Of a DNA stretch of 64,000 nucleotides, positions 24,347-33,874 are shown piece after piece. The notes below the pieces were generated by a model, which had not been told where the DNA came from, made no database searches, and saw only the letters and a program-made list of their open reading frames with translations. The number at the start of each line of letters is the position of its first letter. Position 1 is the stretch's first letter. This DNA is from JASHVB01 sp963762885 (lineage in GTDB: Bacteria > Pseudomonadota > Alphaproteobacteria > Acetobacterales > Acetobacteraceae). Location: assembly GCA_963762885.1 (NCBI GenBank), contig CAVXNH010000016.1:62001-126000 (forward strand), in the 5' to 3' direction. The position numbers were made by a program, and so were the translations under genes.

Positions 24347-24510
24347 GGAAATCGTCCTGTCGTAAGAGCCATTTCAGACCGCGCCATCTTGGCACAAGTT
24401 TATCACAAATGACACTGAAAGTCGCAGCAGTAGTCTACGTCTTTGACGGACTCCTAGGTCTGGTCCTGTGTAATTCCATTGAAGTCCCAGCCGCCAATTA
24501 GCCCACGCAT

Positions 24511-24936
24511 GTGGGAACAGTTCCGCGCGCTGCTGTAGAGCAGATCGCGCACTCGGTTCCATTCACCGACTACGCCAGGTTTTCGTCGATGTCAGGGCCG
24601 TTCCGGTTCGACCGCACGGTGAAGGATGCACACCCGATAATCCTCGTGCATTTGACCGATGTTTCGCTGCTGTCCTGCGCCCTCGACGCGCTTGTCAACG
24701 GTGGTAAGTTCCTGCTCGCGTTCAAGGGTCGCCTCGCCGTCATTGAGGACCTGATAAGCGACCAACGCTCCACCGCGCGCGTTGTGCCGATCGAGGTCGC
24801 GCTAGAGATGGCGAAGTACAAAGGTCCCAAGCCCTATGCCCAGGCGCACTTTGCCAGCAGTCGAAGTCGGGGAGCATTTGATATCAGGAAGCGGCCTGCC
24901 GCAGCGGTTCGGACGTGCTGTGGCGCGGCGGTGTGA
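24511..24936 (+). CDS. Hypothetical plus-strand protein of element 2
   Basis: It encodes 141 residues. Third codon positions are mostly G or C from about 24580 to 24850, which supports this frame over the opposing one. A hydrophobic core (IILVHLTDVSLLSCALDALV) and VVPIEVALEMAKYKG are visible. The last 18 residues overlap the minus-strand gene at 24884-25129 and are doubtful. No family recognised; it could be a fragment. Confidence 0.4.
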   Translation: MGTVPRAAVEQIAHSVPFTDYARFSSMSGPFRFDRTVKDAHPIILVHLTDVSLLSCALDALVNGGKFLLAFKGRLAVIEDLISDQRSTARVVPIEVALEMAKYKGPKPYAQAHFASSRSRGAFDIRKRPAAAVRTCCGAAV

Positions 24937-25129
24937 GCCTGCTGCGCGCCCATGTCAGCGAGTCACCCCAACGGTATAGCGCCTTCGGTCCGTACTTGGA
25001 AAAGGGCGGGCCGCCACCGCGCGTCGCCTTCGTGGCAAGCGTAGCGGCGGCGGTGGGATAGCCAGCCTCGGTCAACGTTGCTGCCGCTTGCCGCCGGGTC
25101 AGAAGCGTCTCAGGATCGGGAAATGTCAT
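24884..25129 (-). CDS. Small winged-helix DNA-binding protein (excisionase-like)
   Basis: It encodes 81 residues from ATG 25129 behind GGTGG. The sequence LLTRRQAAATLTEAGYPTAA forms a helix-turn-helix, followed by a Gly/Pro wing (GGGPPFSKYGPKALYRW) and W-ARSRL. This is the arrangement of AlpA/Xis-type and MerR-type small regulators. The nearby integrase suggests a recombination directionality or regulatory role. Reasonably confident about the fold, less about the role. Confidence 0.7.
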   Translation of the reverse strand: MTFPDPETLLTRRQAAATLTEAGYPTAAATLATKATRGGGPPFSKYGPKALYRWGDSLTWARSRLTPPRHSTSEPLRQAAS

Positions 25130-25225
25130 TGGCCACCATCAAATTGTGCGCAAATGCGCTGTTATGATGGCACATTCTAAACGGTGTGGCTCGTGGGATG
25201 GGTACCCAGCTTAGCTGGGTTCCAA

Positions 25226-25756
25226 CTATTTTAGCCACTTCCGGATAGTTCGATTGCTCGGGCTCAGCGATTGGCCTGGCAGAGAGAAGCCAGATTTCAC
25301 CATTTCACGCTGAACGATCGTGCGCGCCTGTACAGGCGATTTTCCTGCAGCCACCAGCGCGTGATAACGCTGCCGATATGGCGCCCAACGCCGCGCGCCG
25401 TCGTCCGTCTGCTTCGCCCCGCGTGTCTTGCCGCCTTTGCGCCTCAAGAGGATGCTCTCTCGGCGCGTCGCCAAAGCGAGTCCGGTCCTTTCCAGCGCCA
25501 GACAGTGGATCGCGGTTGTACGGATAATTTCATCGTCGCCCGAAAACAGAGCTCTACGAGCGAGCAAAACAGCCTGCGCCAAGTGCCCTCGGCCGCCGAC
25601 GGTCCGCTCATTCAGCGCGGCTTCCTCGCCTTCCCATGCGCTGGAAAATCCCGGTGAAGCGTTCCCGACCACAGGGGCCAAACGTTCGATAAGCACTCGG
25701 AGAAAGACTCGAGGATCCATGGTTCGGTCATCCGGCTTCCTGTGGCGATAAACCAT
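25226..25756 (-). CDS. Hypothetical protein near the integrase of element 2
   Basis: It encodes 176 residues from ATG 25756; ATG 25720 is an alternative. The N-terminal half is helical (VFLRVLIERLAPVVG, AQAVLLARRALFSG). A basic stretch (RRKGGKTRGAKQ) follows. The C-terminal 50 residues (YHALVAAGKSPVQARTIVQR, then SPSNRTIRKWLK) look like a helix-turn-helix in which the last helix reads a DNA target. No family name assigned. Confidence 0.6.
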   Translation of the reverse strand: MVYRHRKPDDRTMDPRVFLRVLIERLAPVVGNASPGFSSAWEGEEAALNERTVGGRGHLAQAVLLARRALFSGDDEIIRTTAIHCLALERTGLALATRRESILLRRKGGKTRGAKQTDDGARRWAPYRQRYHALVAAGKSPVQARTIVQREMVKSGFSLPGQSLSPSNRTIRKWLK

Positions 25757-25856
25757 CGACTTGTGGAAAAATAGTCTGACACGCCTTCCGATTCTTCCAT
25801 CATGGCTGCGATATGCCGGGGAATCGAAACAAATGGGTCGCCCGGCGATACCGTTG

Positions 25857-27389
25857 TCATTTTGCGACGATTACGTCGCGGGCACGGGCTGCCCCGGCCC
25901 GAGATTGCACGACAGCGACATCAGCCGCCGACCCGCCCAGCGCAGCGGCGATCCGCGCGGATACCCTGTCTGCCGCCGCTACCAGGGCGCTGTCTGGCAC
26001 GTGCGCATACCGAGCTGTGACACCCGAAACGGTATGGCCCAGCATGCCGGCTATCGTCAGTTCGGAGAAACCCATCTCGGCCGCTACCGCCGCGAACGAA
26101 TGCCGCAGCACGTGCACCGTTACCCCATTCAAGCCGCCTTTCGCACACAGGCGGGCCAGCACGCGCGGGAGGCCGATAAAGTGACCGTCGCCGCGCTCTG
26201 CGGGCATCACGTGCGGCAAGCCGTTATGGCGCGGGAGAGTCTCCAGCAGGTCGATGGCAGCCTGGCCGATTGGGCGAAGCTGTGCACCACTCTTGGTATC
26301 GCCGAAGCGAATGCACTTCGCCTTGGTGTCAACCCAGTTCCAAGGCAGCGAAAGCACTTCCATGCGCCGGCAGCCCGTCAGCAACAGCAGCCGGATTGCG
26401 GCAAGCCCCACCGCGGACTCATCGGTCGCCTCGCGCATGACGGCACCCAGCACGCCTATTTCGTCCAGACTGAGGAACCGGCGTCGCTTCTCTCCCGGCA
26501 ATTTCGTCACGCTTCGCGCGGGGTTTTCTTTGATGATCTTTCTGCGCTTTGCCAACTCCAGGATCGTACCCAACATACCGACGGCGCGCGCTGCCACACC
26601 CTTGCCGCCGGTCGCCACGCCGCCGCGGCCCTGGCGAGGCCTGGCAGACTTGCCGGCCACAATATCAGCCTGCAACCGTGCAATGTCCTCGTGGGTTAAG
26701 GCGATGACGGCAATGCGCCCGATCAATGGCTTGACGTGAACCTCTATCCGGCTCCGGTCCATCGCAAGGGTGGATGCTTTCACCCGCGGTGCGGCGTCCT
26801 CTAAACCGAGCTTCCTACTTTCAAATACTGCAACCCACTGGCCCAACACGATATTTGTCGGTTGGAGGGGGCTGCCACTGGCTACACTCGGCGCAGCAGG
26901 GTTTGGAGCGCGCATTTCCGGATCACGGAGAGCAAATCATAGCATTTTTTCGTTCTTCATAAGTCTCACGAACGCGTGATTTACATGGGCACATTTTCGA
27001 CCAATTTTATTAGAAAGTCTCGTAGTATCAGGCGCTTGAAGTAATTCGAAGTAGGAAGCTCGGTCTAAATACAGATCGCACAACTCGGAAACCGTGATCG
27101 CCTTCCGGATGGCGCGGCGCTCGGCCGACGGGTCGGCGCCTTTTGCCACGTCGCCCAGTCTTTCCTTTGCCAGCGCGCGGGCCTCATCGGGCGTAACGGT
27201 GCCAACCCGGGCCAGCGCAAGCTTTCGCTGCCGTCCCTCGGCGTTGCGGTATTTCAGGACGTAGGACGCGAGGCCGGTGGGCATCAGCCGCACCCCGAAA
27301 CCCTTCAACTCACTGTCCCAGGCGTAAGTGTCCGGCTTGCCGGGGACCGGCTTCAGACTGTCGATCAAGCGCTTGGTCAGCCTCGGCAT
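25857..27389 (-). pseudogene. Tyrosine integrase of element 2, split by a miniature transposon
   Basis: Without the insertion the gene would encode about 422 residues. The N-terminal part (27389-27069) is the DUF4102 arm-binding domain (MPRLTKRLIDSLKPVPGK, WDSELKGFGVRLMPTG) up to the sequence ELCDLYL. A 260-bp insertion with a 4-bp duplication follows, and the rest (from 26800 down) carries core-binding and catalytic domains with LLLTGCRRMEVLSLPW, HVLRHSFAAVAAE and LGHTVSGVTARYAHV, so the catalytic residues are all present. Removing the insertion and one duplication restores the frame exactly. A 352-residue frame (26915-25857) begins inside the insertion and could make a truncated catalytic half. 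Confidence 0.9.
26805..27064. mobile_element. 260-bp MITE-like element, copy 1 (inserted in integrase)
   Basis: Terminal inverted repeats ACCGAGCTTCCTACTT (16 bp perfect, 21 of 25 when extended), flanked by a CTAA duplication (26801-26804 and 27065-27068). It encodes no transposase. It is the exact reverse complement of 32340-32599. Confidence 0.92.
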
Positions 27390-27582
27390 GTATCCCTCCG
27401 CCGGATTGGTTCCGAGCATAGAGTTCCGGACGGCTCGGAACCAGGGCGGAACCAGACGAGGGCAAATCATAGCCTGTCGGGGCAAACCAAAGCAACGGGG
27501 AAGAATATAGAAAGCTAGTATTTTCATGTGGTTATGTATCACCCGCAAGAGTGAGAAAACCGCCGCAAACACTGAACCTAAT

Positions 27583-27629
27583 CTTGCCAAGGTCGGGGTC
27601 GAGGGTTCGAATCCCTTCGCCCGCTCCAG
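27583..27629 (+). repeat. tRNA-Gly(GCC) 3'-half, right copy
   Basis: Identical over 47 bp to 15832-15878. The tRNA 5' half is absent. The integrase N-terminus starts 194 bases to the left, the usual position of an att site next to its integrase. Confidence 0.85.
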
Positions 27630-28065
27630 GTTTTCCCGAGAAAATCAGTGACTCAGGACGGTTCTTAGGGGTCATTTTTTGCTTCCCCGTCCCGATCTGA
27701 CAAACCGGGGAAGCAGCTGGAGACAGGCCCTTGCGCGTTGCGGGCGGCAAAAGGCGGCACGACGATTGCCGTGTTCCGCAGTATGTGTCGGTCCTTCGGG
27801 GCCTCATGCATTATCACACCACCCCCTCCTCCTCTCGCTAGCCGGGCCACGCACACGTCTGAACTCCACTCTAAACACCTACCGCACAATGGGCATCTCG
27901 CAGATCAAGCTCCATTTGAGGGTCCTCCAGACGGCCTGCACAATCCCACTACCGTTCGACGATCATGGCGTTGGATGAAGGATGTTCACGAAGACGAGTA
28001 TGTCAAGGAAGCCGGTTACGCTGCTGGCACCGCACCGGAAATCATCGCGTGACCGAGGAGTTGTC
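27630..28065. other. Gene-poor region right of element 2
   Basis: Short frames only; none has a ribosome binding site with a protein-like sequence. The stretch is likely decayed insertion-sequence DNA because a transposase remnant follows. Confidence 0.4.
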
Positions 28066-28308
28066 TGTTCCTCCAACTCACCAAGGGCGAGCGAGCAGAA
28101 CTGCTTGCTCGATCCAAGGAGTACACCTCACCATATCGTGACGTTGTTTGGGCCAGGATCGTAATGCTGGCAAGTCAGGGTCTCGCGATCGCCAACATCG
28201 CGGAACATCTCGACACACCACGACGGATTGTCATCAAGTAGCGGCGGCGTTTTCACGATGCAGGCATCGCGGGGCTCGACGAACTTCCACGAAGCGTGCG
28301 ACCAGCCC
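28066..28308 (+). pseudogene. IS630-type transposase N-terminal remnant
   Basis: The frame reads LTKGERAELLARSKEYTSPY, VVWARIVMLASQGLAIANIA, then RRIVIK, a TAG at 28239-28241 and RRRFHDAGIAGLDELPRS. This is the helix-turn-helix start of IS630/Tc1-type transposases, where the stop position normally holds Trp (VIKWRRRF). The catalytic domain is missing. Confidence 0.7.
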
Positions 28309-28663
28309 GCTTTTCCCCTTCCAAAGGGAAATGAGGGGATGAGTGAGGTGTCCTGAATGAACTTCAAGACATTCTGAGGTGTTGCTCTCAGGCCGTGGAC
28401 GCCGGAAACAAAGGCCCATTGGCAGTGCATCTTGTCGACGGCCTTCCTCAGCATCAGCCGACCTCGGGCGGGAGCACCAAGACCGTGTAAGCCAACTCTG
28501 CGGCACTGGCGACGCAGAACCAGATGGACCCCAGAACTGCCAAAACCAGACCTCGGATCATCCGTGTCTCATTCTCCTGCTGAGAGCATGAAAGCCTACC
28601 GGTCGACGGCAGAGCCAACCGTGTTCCGAATTGTTAGTCATAGCGCCGTTTGCTCACCGCTCC
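28309..28663. other. No supported gene
   Basis: Conflicting short frames on both strands; probably more decayed insertion-sequence DNA. Confidence 0.35.
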
Positions 28664-29143
28664 TTATCTTCGAGTGCAAGGCTTGGGTTCGTCTGGCGTG
28701 CCACAGTTGTTGGGATCAAGCGCAGCCGAAACGCCATAGCCAGGTTGTGCGTTGCCAACATATGAATTCGACTGCGAATAGGAAGGTGGCGCTCTGCCCG
28801 AGCCGGCGTAGCCATACGGATAACTTGGGGGATATGGGTAACCACCGTATCCGTAGGGTGGTGAGTACGGATAATAGGATGGTGGCGGGTAATAGTAGGC
28901 GGGCGGGGGCGCATAATAGACTGGCGGTGGAACAAATCCAAACGTCAGACCACCGCCCCAGCCCCAACCGCCGCCACCCCAACCCCAGCCACCGCCATGC
29001 CAGCCTCCTCCACCGCCCCAGCCTCCACCTCCACCCCAACCACCATGCCCCTGAGCATGAGCCGAGGAGATCGGCACGAGAGTGGTTCCGGCCAGGGCAA
29101 CAGCCGCAAACTGGCAGAGAAAATGCAATCGTGACCAGTGCAT
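28664..29143 (-). CDS. Secreted Gly/Trp- and Tyr/Pro-rich protein
   Basis: It encodes 159 residues from ATG 29143 with GGAGG eight bases upstream; the GTG at 29152 overlaps that site and is unlikely. Residues 1-30 are a signal peptide ending near SSAHA. Then comes a Gly/Trp repeat (units of GGGGW and GWGGG), a Tyr/Pro-rich region (PPPSYYPYSPPYGYGG) and a C-terminal tail with two Cys (NNCGTPDEPKPC). Composition resembles envelope or matrix low-complexity proteins. An FNR/FixK-type box lies 90 bases upstream of the start. Function unknown. Confidence 0.75.
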   Translation of the reverse strand: MHWSRLHFLCQFAAVALAGTTLVPISSAHAQGHGGWGGGGGWGGGGGWHGGGWGWGGGGWGWGGGLTFGFVPPPVYYAPPPAYYYPPPSYYPYSPPYGYGGYPYPPSYPYGYAGSGRAPPSYSQSNSYVGNAQPGYGVSAALDPNNCGTPDEPKPCTRR

Positions 29144-29233
29144 AAGGGTCACCTCCGACTAGGAGCACTGGCTTGCACATCGCCGCAGCCAGTCTCGGAA
29201 AAGAGAATCTGTGTCGGAATGTGGGCCTTGGCA

Positions 29234-29247
29234 TTGATCTAGGTCAA
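29234..29247. promoter_or_regulatory. FNR/Anr/FixK-type box TTGATCTAGGTCAA
   Basis: Half sites TTGAT and GTCAA with the standard 4-bp spacer; one mismatch from TTGAT-N4-ATCAA. It lies 91 bp upstream of the secreted Gly/Trp protein start. The binding factor is not in the window. Confidence 0.55.
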
Positions 29248-29776
29248 TGCTGTCGTTCAACCACAACTCGTTATCTCGATGGTTAGAGCGAGCGACTGCG
29301 ATTACCGGCAGGGCTACTGGAACGGGTAATGATCAAAGCCAAGATAGAGCGTCGACCAGTTTCCGATGCTCTGATCTATGGAGCAAACCTATCCTCCTGA
29401 TCGTGCTGATAAGCATTACAGGCTGTCATGTTCAATAGCCCGACTTCATAACACGAGTTCACGAGGATTGCGCTGCGGGTGATCATGCGTTCCTGTGGAT
29501 AGGGTCACATACCGGAGACCGTTGCATTACGGCATCAGTCGGCGAAAGAGGTAGTCTCGACGGCGTGCCAACCGCTGCCCACAATGCCGGATGATCTCGC
29601 CCACGCCACTTCCCGCCACCGCTCGATCACCGTCAGCCCAACCATTTCCAAGATCGTGCCGCCACCCTCGCTGTGCAACGGTCATCATCAGGCCGAACGT
29701 CCGCCGCATACTTGAGCGGCAGCCAGCCACCACTTGCTGCCAGCCGGACAAGGGGTACCTGAGGCCGAGACGATAC
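29248..29776. other. No supported gene
   Basis: Several frames under 75 residues, none with a recognisable protein sequence. Likely degraded intergenic or insertion-sequence DNA. Confidence 0.35.
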
Positions 29777-29908
29777 TCAGAGAATACTCGTAATTACATA
29801 CAAGCTCACGATCGCCCAGGCGATAAGACCTACCAGCAATACGCCATTTTGGATGCGTTCGGCCATTTGGCCTGGTATCCTGTCCGCTTGATGTTTCAGA
29901 GCGGCCAT
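29777..29908 (-). CDS. Possible 43-residue single-pass membrane protein
   Basis: From ATG 29908 the frame reads MAALKHQADRIPGQMAERIQ and then a 20-residue hydrophobic segment (VLLVGLIAWAIVSLYV) to the stop. An AGG lies about 12 bases upstream. The charge pattern suits a C-tail-anchored small protein. The upstream in-frame sequence is not protein-like. Confidence 0.35.
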   Translation of the reverse strand: MAALKHQADRIPGQMAERIQNGVLLVGLIAWAIVSLYVITSIL

Positions 29909-30131
29909 TTTTAATCGCCTGCTGGCGGACCGAGCTGGCGCCGCCAGCATGCGCAGCGTCCGGCCTGACGACGCGGCCGAGGAGGTGCGGCTGAGGTTCG
30001 GCGACACATTCGGCTACTGCCAGGCCTCGGTGATGACAATCACGATTTTCTTGTTGTAGCGGGCGATCGTGCCGGCGACCGAGGCTCCCCGGCGGCCGGA
30101 AGACCGCCCGGCCACCCACTGACAGCCGATT

Positions 30132-30930
30132 CTAGAATTCGAAATTCAAGGCGAGCATTGGGCCGTTCATCCACAGGTGTGTTTCCACTGAGGTGTTACT
30201 ATGACGGAACGACAAATAACGGTAGGTGAGCGAGACGTCGCACCATGAATTCTGGTAGCCGACACCCGACGCAATCTGCCACGTCAGGTTCGAGCCGCCC
30301 GCACCGAGGTCGAAATAGTAGGGGATGAAAAATAACGTATCACCAATGCGGGCGCGGCCGCGGAAACCGGCGATACCGTTCCAAATGCCAGTGGCGGCGG
30401 ATACGCTGCCGACGCCACCGAACGTGACCCCGTTGCTATGCGGCCCCTCAATTGTAAGTCCCAGGCTGTAGTTCGTCGTGTTGTTCTGAGCTGAAAGTCG
30501 AAAACCAACGATCGCGTCGAAGTTGCCCTAGTCACCCTGCGCCACGGTATAGCCGCCTCCCAACGTCCATAGCTCGGCATTCAGCCTCAGGCTTTCGCTA
30601 CTGTTCACACCACCCGAGATCGAAATCGCCGGGTGGTTGGGGAAATTGACAGATCTGAACTGGCCGGCGACGCCTCCAATATTCATCCAAAGAATGTCGG
30701 TGAGAACCGAGAAACGGTCGTAACGCGCGTCTGCCGCTCCAGCAAATCCGATGTTAATGTGGGAGATCAAGTCGCCAAATCCGATAGCAGAAATTCTCAA
30801 TGCGATTAAGTCGCGTTCTAAGTCTGCCCAGGGGTCGTGGCCGAGCGGTGCCGATCCAGAGCGAGTTGCGCCTGGACTGAGTCCGATCTGCAACATGTTG
30901 TAGGCAAATGGACGCCCGCCCCAACATGCT
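30132..30930 (-). pseudogene. Outer-membrane beta-barrel protein, truncated and with an internal stop
   Basis: The frame has alternating hydrophobic strands and ends LALNFEF, the terminal Phe pattern of outer-membrane barrels. Segments LIALRISAIGFGDLISHINI, ARYDRFSVLTDILWMNIGG and FDLGAGGSNLTWQIASGVGY are visible. An in-frame TAG interrupts at 30528-30530. The signal peptide and start are missing: the coding similarity fades toward 30930, next to the transposase at 30979. The insertion sequence probably removed the 5' end. Confidence 0.65.
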
Positions 30931-30978
30931 GGCAGTTTTTTCTTGCATCGAGAACTCGGGCCTTGATTCTGCATCGAC

Positions 30979-32260
30979 ATGAGTATCGTCGGGGAGCTGA
31001 TCGCCGAGCTGGGTACGGTCTGCGCCGGTCTGCCGGACCAGCGCAAGACACCGCCGCTCGACGGCGACTACACGATGGCCGACATCGGCCTCTCGGCCTT
31101 CTCGTTGTTCTTCATGGGAAGCCCGTCATTCCTGGCGCATCAACGGGCGCTGGCGCGCGGCCAAGGCCGGTCGAACTGCCAGACCCTGTTCGGCATGGCG
31201 GCCATCCCCTCCGACAACTACATCCGCCTCATGCTGGACGGCGCCTCGCCCGCCGCCTTCGATAGCCTGTTCATGCGGGCAATCGAGCAAGCCGGGCCGC
31301 TGACACGCTTCCAATGCCTGGGTGGGCGTGTGCTCATTGCTCTCGACGGCACCGAGTATTTCTGCTCGCGCAAGATTAGCTGCCCTCAGTGCTCGACCCG
31401 ACGCCGCTCCGATGGCGGTGTGGAATGCTTCCACGCCTTCCTCGGCGCCACCATGGTTGCACCGGGCCATCACCAGGTGTTGCCGCTGCCGCCGGAGTTC
31501 ATCGCCCCACAAGACGGGGCGGAGAAGCAGGACTGCGAGCGCAGCGCCGCCAAGCGCTGGCTGGCCCGGCATGGCCGCTCGGTCGCGCATCTGCGGCCAA
31601 TCTTTCTCGGCGACGACCTGTTCGCCTGTCAGCCGATCGCCACCGCCATCCATCAGGCCGGCGGCAACTTCATTCTCACCTGCAAGCCGTCTTCGCATCA
31701 GACCATCACCGAATACCTGCACGGCGCCAAACTGGAGGAACATCGACAGACGGCCCGCAAAGGCCGCAACGTCACGACAACCATCTACCGCTGGCTCTCC
31801 GGCGTGCCGTTGCGCGGCTCGGCCGACGCCATGGCGGTCAACTGGTTCTCCATCGAGATCCGCAACGCTGCCGGCAAGCGCACCTATTACAACAGCTTCG
31901 TCACCGACCTGCCGGTGACCGCCGACAGCGTCGCCGAACTGGCCGCCTGCGGGCGGGCGCGCTGGAAGATCGAGAATGAGACCTTCAATGTACCTGAAGA
32001 CCAACGGCTACCACCTCGAGCACAATTTCGGTCACGGCAAGCAGACGCTCGCCAGCGTCTTCCTGACCCTCAACCTGCTCGCCTTCGCCTTCCATACTGC
32101 CGCCTGGCTCGCCGCGCTCGCCTGGCGAGCGGCCGTCGCTGCCTGTGGCGCTACGTACCGCTTCTTCGAGGAGCTACGAACGATCACTGCCTATGTCGTG
32201 TTCGATGGCTGGGCCCATCTGCTCCAGTCCATCGCCGCGGCCGACCTTCGGCCGCCTTGA
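30979..32260 (+). pseudogene. DDE transposase with a single-base frameshift
   Basis: Two frames make one protein of about 427 residues. The first (30979 to about 31988) has IALDGTEYFCSRKI and FLGDDLFACQPIA with catalytic Asp residues and ends in KIENETFN. One extra base near 31988 shifts the frame; the second frame continues VLKTNGYHLEHNFGHGKQTL and a hydrophobic C-terminus to 32260. The E-x6-N-x3 region resembles the IS4 superfamily (ISNCY-type). IS ends and target duplication were not identified. The damage or an assembly error makes activity unlikely as written. Confidence 0.8.
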
Positions 32261-32339
32261 CGGCCGACCGACCGCCCCCTCCCCACAGCCTACCAAGACC
32301 AGGAGACAAGCCAGAAAACGTCAGCCAACCCTCATTTAG

Positions 32340-32599
32340 ACCGAGCTTCCTACTTCGAATTACTTCAAGCGCCTGATACTACGAGACTTTCTAATAAAAT
32401 TGGTCGAAAATGTGCCCATGTAAATCACGCGTTCGTGAGACTTATGAAGAACGAAAAAATGCTATGATTTGCTCTCCGTGATCCGGAAATGCGCGCTCCA
32501 AACCCTGCTGCGCCGAGTGTAGCCAGTGGCAGCCCCCTCCAACCGACAAATATCGTGTTGGGCCAGTGGGTTGCAGTATTTGAAAGTAGGAAGCTCGGT
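32340..32599. mobile_element. 260-bp MITE-like element, copy 2
   Basis: It is 100% identical (reverse complement) to 26805-27064, with TTAG duplications at 32336-32339 and 32600-32603. Both copies therefore inserted at a TTAG in the same element-relative orientation. No transposase inside. Confidence 0.92.
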
Positions 32600-32689
32600 T
32601 TAGAATCGCTGGCAGAACGCTACGCTTGTGGCGGCGCGACGCTTCGGTTAGTCACCCTCGGCGCCCATAGCCGGTCAGGGCTGCCTGGT

Positions 32690-33736
32690 TCAGGGGATCG
32701 GCCGCCATGCTGCTGCGCGCGCTAGGGCGGTCGAGCGCTCGGCTTCGGACAGCAGACCAGACGCCGCGTCCTGCAGCCGGATCGCCTCCTGCCGTGTCGC
32801 GCCTGTTGCCTGGCTCGCGGCGACCGACGCCCAGAGCAGGGAAGCGGCCGGATCGCGCGTGGTTCCCTGGCCATTCAGGTAAAGCCCGGCGACCGCCACC
32901 ATGGCCTCGGGCTGTCCGGCCTGCGCCGCCACCGTGCACCATCGAAACGCCAGGGCTGGATCTGGCGGCTGACCGTTCACGCCGCGGCCGTACAGCGAAC
33001 AGAGCAAACCGGCGGCACCGTTGTCTCGGAACGCGGCTTTTTGGGCCCAGCGCAGGGCCTCCATCTCGTCGCGCTTTACGCCGTGCGCTCCGCTGGCCAG
33101 GAACTGCGCCAACCGGGTCTGCGCCGTTGTCTGGCCCGCTCCGGCCGCCTTGGTCAGCCACTCCACGCCGGCCCGGTCGTCGTTGTCGCCGGCGGTTGGC
33201 GACAGCAGCAGGTCGGCCAGCCGCAGCATGCCGTCGGGATCGCCGCCCTGCGCGGCCTTCAGCAGCCAGGCATGGGCGTTCACCACGTTGCGCGGAACGC
33301 CGGTGCCCTGTTCGTAGCAATCGGCGAGGGTCAGCATCGCGGCCGGACTGCCGGCATTGGCGGCGCGGGTGATCCATTGCACCCCGAGGGCTTCGTCGCG
33401 CGGCATACCGGTGCCGGCGATCGCCGCCGAACCGTAAGCCAGCATACCGGGAACCGAGCCGCCCTCGGCGGACCGGCGGAACCAAGCCACCGCGCCGGCC
33501 GCATCCTTCGGGGCGCCCTGGCCTTTGAGCAACATCTGGCCGAGCACTTCCTGTGCGTCGGCGGCGCCGGCCTCGGCCTCCTGGCGGAGCTCCTGGTACG
33601 CGGTGGCGAAGTCGCCGCGCTGACGGGCGATCATGCCGGCATCCCAGTCGGCCAGCGCGGCGCCGGTCGGGGCGCCGGCCAGGAGGAAGGCCACCAGGCT
33701 GGTCAGAACATAAGCGGAACGAAGACGATCGACCAT
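32690..33736 (-). CDS. Secreted SEL1-repeat protein
   Basis: It encodes 348 residues with an N-terminal signal peptide (ending near AALA, residue 29). At least eight SEL1-type TPR-like repeats follow, with the pattern A-x-x-LG-x-x-Y/M-x-x-G-x-G-V-x-x-D-x-x-x-A-x-x-W: VLGQMLLKGQGAPKDAAGA, LADCYEQGTGVPRNVVNA and others. SEL1 proteins scaffold protein complexes, in bacteria often at the envelope. The gene is monocistronic, divergent from the AAA+ ATPase. A functional link with that ATPase is possible but not shown. Confidence 0.88.
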   Translation of the reverse strand: MVDRLRSAYVLTSLVAFLLAGAPTGAALADWDAGMIARQRGDFATAYQELRQEAEAGAADAQEVLGQMLLKGQGAPKDAAGAVAWFRRSAEGGSVPGMLAYGSAAIAGTGMPRDEALGVQWITRAANAGSPAAMLTLADCYEQGTGVPRNVVNAHAWLLKAAQGGDPDGMLRLADLLLSPTAGDNDDRAGVEWLTKAAGAGQTTAQTRLAQFLASGAHGVKRDEMEALRWAQKAAFRDNGAAGLLCSLYGRGVNGQPPDPALAFRWCTVAAQAGQPEAMVAVAGLYLNGQGTTRDPAASLLWASVAASQATGATRQEAIRLQDAASGLLSEAERSTALARAAAWRPIP

Positions 33737-33874
33737 GCAAACCCGTGGAACTTCTGGCCTAAGCCGGCGCAGTTCGATACTATCCGACCTGCGTAAAAAC
33801 CGGAATTAGGTTCAGCGTCAGCAGGGGGCGACGTCTGCTCCCGGCCGCCAAGCGATAACGAGAGGGGGCCGATT

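Larger units (their letters stand above)
15832..27629. mobile_element. Element 2: phage/plasmid-like integrated element, tRNA-Gly type
   Basis: It is bounded by a 47-bp direct repeat of a tRNA-Gly(GCC) 3' half, with a (disrupted) tyrosine integrase next to the right repeat. Inside are an IS66-type IS, a ParB remnant, a methyltransferase-ParB fusion, zinc-ribbon, DUF6011- and DUF932-type proteins, a DUF488-type protein and small DNA-binding proteins. These are plasmid and phage accessory genes without packaging or structural genes. Both flanking repeats lack the tRNA 5' half and no intact tRNA-Gly is in the window, so the original integration site has been rearranged or this is one unit of a tandem array. 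Confidence 0.7.

Noticed and set aside
25857..26915. Intact 352-residue integrase
   Set aside because: Its first 38 residues are encoded by the miniature transposon; the DUF4102 domain of the same gene is on the other side of the insertion.
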